NCBI GenBank assembly: GCA_937935245.1
Contig: CALGXX010000005.1
Span: forward strand, 1-11,299
Source: an uncultured Candidatus Saccharibacteria bacterium
Lineage (GTDB): Bacteria > Patescibacteriota > Saccharimonadia > Saccharimonadales > Saccharimonadaceae
Length of the DNA: 11,299 bases
Direction of reading: 5' to 3'
The notes beneath the pieces are model-generated. The model made no database searches and had not been told where the DNA came from. It saw only the letters and a program-made list of their open reading frames with translations. Below, in pieces: positions 6,029 through 11,299 of this stretch (within the stretch, counting starts at the first letter, position 1; each line of letters starts with the position of its first letter). Made by a program: the position numbers and the translations under genes.

Positions 6029-6487
6029 ATGAATCCTGAAATATATCTTACTAAATTGTCGGTGAATGATGATGAGGCTTTGGAACGGGCGGCCGTAGCT
6101 CATTCGGAGTCTGTTTTGGGCTGCGAGTTTACGGATGGCGCGAAAAAGGATTTAATAGAATATGTAAAAGGCATGAATAATTACTATGATAGCGATGTAT
6201 TTGCTATCGATACTCCTGGCGAAGAGTTGTCGTCTGGGCTTATGACTGTATGCTCTAATGGTGGCGGCGAGGTTACTATAGAAGACCTTTTTGTTAGGGA
6301 AGCTGCGCGCAAGCGAGGAATTGGTCGGGCGGCTATTGAAGCTTTAGCTAGTGAATATCCAGACGCGCGTGTCGTCAAATTGTATTCCTTGAAATCCGCT
6401 GAAGGATTTTACCAAAGAATTGGCTTTGACCGAGTATCGCCATCCACTAAGAAATGTCTGTCTGTTTGGCGAAAAGAATTGGATTGA
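6029..6487 (+). CDS. GNAT family N-acetyltransferase
   Basis: This 152-residue soluble protein is the size of a single GNAT domain, which transfers the acetyl group of acetyl-CoA to an amine. The acetyl-CoA pyrophosphate-binding motif A is clear: strand EVTIEDLFVRE (81-91) followed by RKRGIGRAAIEAL (94-106), fitting R/Q-x-x-G-x-G/A. Motif B is represented by VVKLYSLKSAEGFYQRIGF at 115-133, with the family's usual FYxRxGF ending that carries the likely catalytic Tyr128. The substrate cannot be told from sequence: amino acids, antibiotics, polyamines and protein N-termini are all possible. The ATG at 6029 follows a TTGACA-N16-TAAAAT promoter by 6 nt and lacks a Shine-Dalgarno. The TGA stop overlaps the -35 of the promoter upstream of nusA. 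Confidence 0.9.
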   Translation: MNPEIYLTKLSVNDDEALERAAVAHSESVLGCEFTDGAKKDLIEYVKGMNNYYDSDVFAIDTPGEELSSGLMTVCSNGGGEVTIEDLFVREAARKRGIGRAAIEALASEYPDARVVKLYSLKSAEGFYQRIGFDRVSPSTKKCLSVWRKELD

Positions 6488-6512
6488 CAGAATAAAATCT
6501 TTCCGCTACAAT
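6484..6512 (+). promoter_or_regulatory. Strong promoter P1 upstream of nusA
   Basis: TTGACA (6484-6489, perfect) and TACAAT (6507-6512, one mismatch) are separated by the optimal 17 nt. Transcription should start near 6519. The -35 overlaps the GNAT stop codon. Only about 7 nt after the predicted start, the RNA enters a terminator-like hairpin, so most P1 transcripts may end after about 30 nt unless the hairpin is overridden. Confidence 0.72.
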
Positions 6513-6525
6513 AGAAAAGTACTAA

Positions 6526-6549
6526 TCCGGCCGGCAGGTCGGAGTTTTT
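6526..6549 (+). terminator. Terminator or attenuator in the nusA leader
   Basis: TCCGGCC (6526-6532) pairs with GGTCGGA (6537-6543) over 7 bp with one G-U wobble, around a GGCA tetraloop. It is followed by G and five T residues (6545-6549). The GC-rich stem and T-tract have the form of an intrinsic terminator. It could end the GNAT transcript, attenuate the P1 transcript that feeds nusA, or do both. Confidence 0.75.
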
Positions 6550-6578
6550 CGTTTATGGAAGTTTGAGACGGAAAAAGA

Positions 6579-6584
6579 TATAAT
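6579..6584 (+). promoter_or_regulatory. Candidate second -10 (P2) for nusA
   Basis: A perfect TATAAT lies downstream of the leader hairpin and 19 nt before the nusA ATG, so a transcript from it would escape the terminator and carry a short leader with the Shine-Dalgarno. No good -35 is present at 16-18 nt upstream (TGGAAG is the best at 17), so its strength is unclear. Confidence 0.5.
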
Positions 6585-6591
6585 TAATAAG

Positions 6592-6597
6592 AAGGAG
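6592..6597 (+). promoter_or_regulatory. Shine-Dalgarno of nusA
   Basis: AAGGAG ends 6 nt before the ATG at 6604 and fixes that start. It contrasts with the genes upstream, which have no ribosome binding site at all. Confidence 0.85.
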
Positions 6598-6603
6598 AAT
6601 ATA

Positions 6604-7725
6604 ATGGAAGATTTGAATATCAAGCAGTTGACGTTGGCAGTGCGTACGATTGCTGAGGAAAAAAACTTGCCAGAAGAAACAGTTTTGAGCGTGATTGAAC
6701 AGGCGATTGCGGCGGCTTGGCGTCGTGATAACGGTACGCGAGATCAGTTGGTTCGCGCTAGCTTGAATATCAATAACGGTACGGCTGTTGTGTCGGTTGT
6801 TAAAACTGTTGTTGAAGAAGTTGAGAATGACGCAAATCAAATCGACCTAGAGGAAGCTAAGGAGATAGATCCTGCGGCTGAACTTGGCGGTGAAGTTGTG
6901 ATGGAAACTCATAACGTGACGACTTTTGGTCGAGTTGCGGCTCAGACTGCTAAGCAAGTGATTTTGCAGCGTCTGCGCGAAGCTGAGCGTGAAGTTGTTT
7001 TGGCGGAATTTGAGGATAAAATCGGTACGGTTGTTATCGGTACGGTTCAGCGAGTTGAGCCACGCGTTGTGCGAATTGAGCTGGGCAAGGCTGTCGGAAT
7101 TATGCCTCAGAGCGAGCAAATTCCTGGTGAATATTATGGCGTTGGCCGTCGAATTAAGGTTTATATTAAGGATATTGAGCGCGAAGGTCGCGGTCCGCAA
7201 TTGATTCTTAGTCGCGGCAATGAAGAGTTTGTGCGATTCTTGTTCAATCAAGAAGTCCCAGAGATGGAAACTGGTGCGGTTGAGATTAAGGCAATCGCTC
7301 GCGAAGCTGGTCGCCGAACCAAATTGGCAGTTTCTTCAGCGCTACCTGGCGTTGATCCAGTTGGTACGTTTGTTGGTGGTCACGGCGCCCGCGTTCAGGC
7401 TGTGATGAATGAAATTGGCGAGCAGGAAAAAATTGACATTATTCCATACGAGGAAGATGCGGCTGGATTTATTGCTAATGCGATGAGTCCAGCAGAGGTT
7501 TTGAGTGTGACTGTCAATGAAGATGAGAAGCGTGCGACGGTTTACGTTAGCGAAGATCAGCAATCAATAGCAATTGGTCGTGCTGGACAGAATGTTCGCT
7601 TGGCAAGTCGATTGACTGGCTATGAGTTAGACATCGAAGCAAAGGCTCCTGTTAAGGCAGAGCCAAAACCTCGAAAGAATATTGAGGATAGCTTGATGAG
7701 CGTAGTTGAGGAGGTGGCGGAATAG
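6604..7725 (+). CDS. nusA: Transcription elongation/termination factor NusA, short form
   Basis: NusA binds RNA polymerase and the nascent RNA and tunes pausing, intrinsic termination and antitermination. The 373 residues contain the polymerase-binding N-terminal domain (about 1-135), the S1 domain (about 138-204, beginning DKIGTVVIGTVQRVEP and ending QLILSRG), KH1 (about 205-280, with VGGHGARVQAVMNEIG at 257-272) and KH2 (about 281-346, with the GRAG loop at 325-328 and QNVRLASRLTGYEL after it). KH1 has GGHG where many NusA proteins have GPRG. A short charged tail follows. The C-terminal acidic repeats of E. coli NusA are absent, as in most non-proteobacterial forms. rimP does not precede it and infB does not follow within the window, although these are its usual neighbours. 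It is 40 nt upstream of clpC and probably co-transcribed. The leader carries a promoter-hairpin arrangement that could allow autoregulation. Confidence 0.96.
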   Translation: MEDLNIKQLTLAVRTIAEEKNLPEETVLSVIEQAIAAAWRRDNGTRDQLVRASLNINNGTAVVSVVKTVVEEVENDANQIDLEEAKEIDPAAELGGEVVMETHNVTTFGRVAAQTAKQVILQRLREAEREVVLAEFEDKIGTVVIGTVQRVEPRVVRIELGKAVGIMPQSEQIPGEYYGVGRRIKVYIKDIEREGRGPQLILSRGNEEFVRFLFNQEVPEMETGAVEIKAIAREAGRRTKLAVSSALPGVDPVGTFVGGHGARVQAVMNEIGEQEKIDIIPYEEDAAGFIANAMSPAEVLSVTVNEDEKRATVYVSEDQQSIAIGRAGQNVRLASRLTGYELDIEAKAPVKAEPKPRKNIEDSLMSVVEEVAE

Positions 7726-7752
7726 GCTGCCTTCTGCGAATCGCCGAAAACG

Positions 7753-7760
7753 AAAGGAGG
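7753..7760 (+). promoter_or_regulatory. Shine-Dalgarno of clpC, decides the start
   Basis: AAAGGAGG, nearly a full anti-SD complement, lies 5 nt before the ATG at 7766. It selects this start over an in-frame ATG at 7706, which overlaps nusA and would add 20 basic residues not found in the ClpC family. Confidence 0.88.
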
Positions 7761-7765
7761 GCGAT

Positions 7766-10222
7766 ATGTCAGAAGATTTTTCTGAATTAGAACCTCGGCT
7801 GACAGAAACGGCTCGGGCCAGTTTGGGGCGAGCTGGTTTTCTGGCGCATAATGAGGGGAGTGAATATGTTGGCACGGAGCATATTTTGCTTGGTGTGTTG
7901 GCGCAAAATTCGTCGCTAGGTGCGAAGATTTTGGCTGAAAATGGCGTAACTTTGGATCGGGCGGAAATGGCATTGAATCTGACCGCAAAGCCGCTGGTGA
8001 TTACGATTGTAAGTAAGGGTTTGAGCGCCGAAGTTGTTGAATTGATAAGAATTGCTTGGCAATTAGCGGTTGAATTTGGACAGGAAAAAATTGGCACGGA
8101 ACATATCGTTTATGGAATGCTGCAGCAGCACGAGGCGCGAGCGACTAAATTGCTGCGGGATATGAACGTTAATATTGACAATCTGCGTGGAAGTTTGGAA
8201 GATGTGTTTGATAAACAGCAATTTGAATCTCTTCAGAGCGAGCGTAGTACGGCAAGTCAAAATTCTGGCGATTTGCGAATTTTGGAAAAATTCGGTGTCG
8301 ATTTGACGCGGCGTGCCAGCGAAGGATTTTTGGATCCGGTGATTGGTCGAGCGTCGGAAATTCAGCGAATGTTCACGATTTTAGGTCGGCGTAGCAAGAA
8401 TAATCCAGCGCTAATTGGCGAACCTGGCGTTGGTAAAACTGCGGTCGTTGAGGGTTTGGCGCAGAGGATTGCTGATAATAAAGTTCCCGAATTTTTGAAG
8501 GGTAAGCGACTTTTTCAACTGGATTTGACGGCGATGATTGCGGGGACGAAATATCGCGGACAATTCGAGGAGCGATTGCAAAAAGTTCTAGCGGTCGCCA
8601 AAAAGCATCAAGAAGTTATTTTGTTTATTGACGAGTTGCATCTGTTGGTTGGCGCTGGTTCGGCTGAAGGCTCGATGGATGCGGCGAATGTATTGAAGCC
8701 AGCGTTGTCGCGAGGCGAAGTGCGACTAATCGGCGCGACGACGTTTGATGAATATCGAAAACATATCGAAAAAGATGCTGCATTGTCACGGCGCTTCCAG
8801 TCGGTAACGGTCAATGAGCCGTCGCCAGAAGAGGCGGTGGAAATGATGCGAGGATTGAGGGGAAAATTAGCCAAGCATCATCAAGTTCAAATTCCTGACG
8901 AAATGTTGACTGAGGCGGTGGATTTGAGCCAGCGTTACGTGACGGAGCGATTTTTGCCAGATAAAGCGATCGACGTGATTGACGAGGCGGCGAGTTTATT
9001 GAAGTCTAGTTCGCCAATAAAATTGTCGCGCAAGGACAAGTTGGCTCGCCAAATTAAGCGATTGGCTGGGAAAATTGACGCGGCGGTCGAAGCTGAGGAT
9101 TATGAAAAAGCCGCAGAGTTTAAGATGCAAATGCGACAATTGGAATTGCAAGCCGAAGCGCTGAAAGATGAGGCCAGTGATGAACCGGTGTTGACTGATG
9201 AATATTTGCGTCAAGCGGTTTCGGCGATGACGAATATCCCGATTGATAGATTATCGTTGAATCAGATGAAGGATTTGATTCGCCTGGAGAAGCGACTGAG
9301 CCAGAGCGTTCTTGGGCAGAATGAAGCGATTGAGCAGCTGGCGCGCGCGATTCGTCGCAATAAAGCTGGGCTAAATCGTCAGAGTGGGCCGCTTGGGTCG
9401 TTTATCTTTCTGGGTCCGACTGGAGTTGGTAAGACGGAATTGGCGCGAGTTCTGGCGCGGGAAGTTTTTGGCGGCGATGATAGCTTGATTAAAATTGACA
9501 TGAGCGAGTTTTCTGAGCGTCACACGGCTAGTCGTCTTGTCGGTGCGCCGGCTGGTTATGTTGGCTATGAAGATGGCGGGAAATTGACGGATAAAGTTCG
9601 TCGTCGACCATATAGCGTGGTGTTGTTCGATGAAATTGAAAAGGCGCATCCTGATGTTCTGAATTTGCTTTTGCAAATCCTGGAGGACGGCAAGTTAAGC
9701 GATTCTCACGGGCGAACGGTGAGTTTTCGACAGACGATTGTCATCTTGACGAGCAACGTCGGCGCCGAGCAAATGATTCAGGATTCGGAGCTGGGATTTG
9801 GCGCGCCTGGGCAGAAAAAGTCGGCCAGTGAAAATCGTCACGAGAAAAATTCGCGTGCCGCTCTGCGTGAGCTTGAGGAATTTTTGCGTCCAGAATTGAT
9901 TGGCAGATTTGATAGCGTGATTACGTTTAAGCCGTTGTCTCGCTCGGTTGTGCGAAAGATTTTTGACAATCTCACGTCTGACTTGATTGAAGCTGTTGGT
10001 CGACATGGAATGAAGCTTGATATTACTTCTTCGGCGAAGCGTTGGTTGATTGATCGGGGATTTGATGAACAGCGCGGCGTGCGAGTTTTAAGACGAACAA
10101 TTCAGTCGGAGTTGGCGGATCCGCTGAGCGATGTTTTATTGTCAAATAAAGCAAAACCTGGCGACACGTTGGAGGCTAAAATTGATAACGATAAGGTGGT
10201 GATTAATGTCAATCGTGCGTAA
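7766..10222 (+). CDS. clpC: ATP-dependent Clp protease ATPase subunit ClpC
   Basis: This is a hexameric Hsp100 unfoldase that threads substrates into the ClpP protease. The 818 residues hold two Clp-N repeats (about 10-150; GTEHILLGVL at 36-45 and GTEHIVYGML at 110-119), AAA1 with Walker A GEPGVGKT (218-225) and Walker B VILFIDE (284-290), and a short middle domain with a UVR-like motif (about 436-460, AVEAEDYEKAAEFK). AAA2 has Walker A GPTGVGKT (550-557) and Walker B VVLFDE (618-623). The middle domain is short, as in ClpC, not long as in ClpB. At the ClpP-docking loop, where B. subtilis ClpC has VGF and ClpX has IGF, it has LGF (676-678), so it should still dock to ClpP. The regulators ctsR, mcsA and mcsB, usual neighbours in Firmicutes, are absent here, and no CtsR or CIRCE site is visible upstream. 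It is transcribed after nusA and its end overlaps the next gene by 17 nt. Confidence 0.97.
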   Translation: MSEDFSELEPRLTETARASLGRAGFLAHNEGSEYVGTEHILLGVLAQNSSLGAKILAENGVTLDRAEMALNLTAKPLVITIVSKGLSAEVVELIRIAWQLAVEFGQEKIGTEHIVYGMLQQHEARATKLLRDMNVNIDNLRGSLEDVFDKQQFESLQSERSTASQNSGDLRILEKFGVDLTRRASEGFLDPVIGRASEIQRMFTILGRRSKNNPALIGEPGVGKTAVVEGLAQRIADNKVPEFLKGKRLFQLDLTAMIAGTKYRGQFEERLQKVLAVAKKHQEVILFIDELHLLVGAGSAEGSMDAANVLKPALSRGEVRLIGATTFDEYRKHIEKDAALSRRFQSVTVNEPSPEEAVEMMRGLRGKLAKHHQVQIPDEMLTEAVDLSQRYVTERFLPDKAIDVIDEAASLLKSSSPIKLSRKDKLARQIKRLAGKIDAAVEAEDYEKAAEFKMQMRQLELQAEALKDEASDEPVLTDEYLRQAVSAMTNIPIDRLSLNQMKDLIRLEKRLSQSVLGQNEAIEQLARAIRRNKAGLNRQSGPLGSFIFLGPTGVGKTELARVLAREVFGGDDSLIKIDMSEFSERHTASRLVGAPAGYVGYEDGGKLTDKVRRRPYSVVLFDEIEKAHPDVLNLLLQILEDGKLSDSHGRTVSFRQTIVILTSNVGAEQMIQDSELGFGAPGQKKSASENRHEKNSRAALRELEEFLRPELIGRFDSVITFKPLSRSVVRKIFDNLTSDLIEAVGRHGMKLDITSSAKRWLIDRGFDEQRGVRVLRRTIQSELADPLSDVLLSNKAKPGDTLEAKIDNDKVVINVNRA

Positions 10223-11186
10223 AATATTCAGCGTTCTCACACCGATAATTGTACTTTCTGCCGCGGTTTTTGTGATGGCGAATCGTCAGCAAATTATTGA
10301 CGAGATTACGCTGTGGCAATATAAGCCGAGTGCGGAAATTGTCGCTATTGCTGACCGCGTGAAAATGTCAGACACTGGCAGGAAAATGTTCTATGTTTCT
10401 AATCCGCAAATTAAATCGGCGAATGAATTTAACGAAGATTGTCGTCGTGTGGAAAAGGGAAATGCAATTTTGGGTTGTTATAATCCGTCGTCTAGGGATA
10501 TTTATATTTATAACGTGACCAATTCTGAACTTGATGGCGTAAAGGAAGTGACGGCGGCGCATGAGATGTTGCACGCTGCTTGGGAAAGGTTGAGCGCGTC
10601 GGAGAAATCTCATTTGAGCGAGCTTTTGGAGCAGGCTTATAATAATGTGAAAAATAAGAAATTGTCCGAGCGGATGGAATATTATGATCGTGCGCAACCT
10701 GGAACGAGAGCTAACGAGTTGCACTCAATTTTAGGGACGGAATTTGCCAATTTGGGCGACGAGCTGGAAGAATATTATCGACGATATTTTACTGATCGGT
10801 CTGAAGTCGTGAAATTGCACGCGCAATATCAAGAAAAATTTGAATCCAGGGAAAATGAAGCTCAGAAGTTGAGTGAGTCGTTGAAGGTTCGAAAGGAAAA
10901 ATTGAACAGAGAATTATCGCAATATTCAACTGATTTGGCGGATTATAATAGTCGCGTGGCGGACTTTAATCGACGAGCGGGCGTTAGTGGCGGATTCTTG
11001 TCACAGAGTGATTTTTATAGTCAACGCCAAGCCTTGAAGGCGGAACTCTCGGAGTTGAACGAAAGGCGTGCCAATTTGAATTCTGAGATCAATTCTTACA
11101 ATTCTGATGTTTTGCGACTCAGGGAGTTGGGAGTGCAGATTGATGAATTGAATAAAAGTTTGGATAGTTTGGAGGGGGCGAAATAA
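10206..11186 (+). CDS. Membrane-anchored HEMLH metalloprotease with coiled-coil tail
   Basis: This 326-residue protein has an N-terminal membrane anchor (about 6-24), a predicted extracytoplasmic domain with a zincin motif HEMLH (119-123, within TAAHEMLHAAW), and a long charged helical region (about 200-325) with heptad-like patterning. H119 and H123 are expected zinc ligands and E120 the catalytic base. The third ligand is not certain; acids in RANELHSILGTEF (168-180) are candidates, E171 first. Cys79 and Cys91 could form a disulfide. I know no named family for it, and substrate and function are unknown; it may act on surface or cell-wall proteins, or on partner-cell proteins. The ATG at 10206 overlaps clpC by 17 nt, with an AAGGTGGT Shine-Dalgarno-like stretch at 10193-10200. 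Starting later would remove the anchor. Its stop overlaps the radA start by one base. It therefore sits between clpC and radA, two genes that are direct neighbours in many Firmicutes. Confidence 0.85.
   Translation: MSIVRKIFSVLTPIIVLSAAVFVMANRQQIIDEITLWQYKPSAEIVAIADRVKMSDTGRKMFYVSNPQIKSANEFNEDCRRVEKGNAILGCYNPSSRDIYIYNVTNSELDGVKEVTAAHEMLHAAWERLSASEKSHLSELLEQAYNNVKNKKLSERMEYYDRAQPGTRANELHSILGTEFANLGDELEEYYRRYFTDRSEVVKLHAQYQEKFESRENEAQKLSESLKVRKEKLNRELSQYSTDLADYNSRVADFNRRAGVSGGFLSQSDFYSQRQALKAELSELNERRANLNSEINSYNSDVLRLRELGVQIDELNKSLDSLEGAK
11171..11175 (+). promoter_or_regulatory. Shine-Dalgarno of radA
   Basis: GGAGG, extended by three more G residues, lies inside the end of the metalloprotease gene, 10 nt before the radA ATG at 11186. 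It supports coupled translation of the two genes. Confidence 0.7.
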
Positions 11187-11299
11187 TGGCGAAAGTTCGA
11201 AGTCAATTTGTTTGTCAGCAGTGTGGGGCTAGTTTTTCAAAGTGGGCTGGCAGGTGTGAAAATTGCGGGGAATGGAATTCGCTAGTCGAGCAGGTCGTT
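11186..11299 (+). CDS. radA: DNA repair protein RadA, 3'-truncated by window edge
   Basis: Only the first 38 residues are in the window. They carry the N-terminal zinc finger typical of RadA (Sms): FVCQQCGASFSKWAGRC then ENCGEWNSL, with cysteines at 10, 13, 24 and 27 in a C-x2-C...C-x2-C pattern. Full-length RadA is a RecA-related hexameric helicase that promotes branch migration in recombination and natural transformation; its ATPase and Lon-like domains would lie to the right of the window. The ATG overlaps the preceding TAA stop by one base, and a GGAGG lies 10 nt upstream. Placement in the clpC transcription unit follows the clpC-radA linkage of Firmicutes. The finger plus context makes the identification strong despite the short length. 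Confidence 0.92.
   Translation, partial: MAKVRSQFVCQQCGASFSKWAGRCENCGEWNSLVEQVV

Noticed and set aside
7706..7765. Upstream in-frame ATG giving a 20-residue longer ClpC
   Set aside because: The added residues are basic and atypical of the ClpC N-domain, the codon overlaps nusA, and a strong AAAGGAGG lies 5 nt before the ATG at 7766.
6847..8260. Several minus-strand open frames across nusA and the 5' part of clpC
   Set aside because: They are antisense to strongly conserved domains and have shadow-like composition rich in Asn, Ser and Leu.

Overview
The window looks like a piece of a reduced-genome bacterial chromosome, most likely Candidatus Saccharibacteria (TM7, Patescibacteria/CPR). This is an inference from the compact layout, the short NusA, the DEVGRGAWAGP-type RNase HII fused to a YraN domain, the clpC-metalloprotease-radA order, and a set of genes that appear to be transcribed without 5' leaders. 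TGA is used as an ordinary stop (aminopeptidase, nuclease and GNAT genes), which argues against the UGA-recoding CPR lineages (Gracilibacteria, Absconditabacteria). No sequence search was possible, so the taxon is a judgement.

Layout. Positions 1-1936 (+): the 3' part of rplS (L19) with a long Ala/Lys/Glu tail, its terminator, a small polytopic membrane protein with a leaderless-type promoter, and an overlapping gene for RNase HII fused to a YraN/UPF0102 nuclease-fold domain. Positions 2059-5282 (-): an unrecognised 212-residue protein with codon use unlike its neighbours and its own strong promoter, and a complete M1 (PepN-type) zinc aminopeptidase. Positions 5303-6487 (+): a membrane-anchored or secreted HNH (DUF1524-type) nuclease and a GNAT acetyltransferase. 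Positions 6604-11299 (+): nusA, clpC, a membrane-anchored HEMLH metalloprotease with a coiled-coil tail, and the start of radA, closely spaced or overlapping like an operon.

Regulation is the most interesting layer. Four genes (starts at 466, 5282 on the minus strand, 5303 and 6029) each have a -10 hexamer ending exactly 6 nt before the ATG, so transcription should begin at or next to the start codon. Two of them, the aminopeptidase and the nuclease, are divergent and share one 8-bp palindromic -10 (ATTATAAT) in a 20-bp gap that is symmetric about it. By contrast nusA, clpC and radA have Shine-Dalgarno sequences. Upstream of nusA a consensus promoter (TTGACA-N17-TACAAT) runs almost directly into a terminator hairpin, which suggests attenuation.

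Functionally the window mixes information processing (L19, RNase HII, NusA, RadA), protein quality control (ClpC) and probable scavenging or envelope functions (surface nuclease, aminopeptidase, exported metalloprotease). The latter would fit an epibiotic lifestyle dependent on a host's nucleotides and amino acids.
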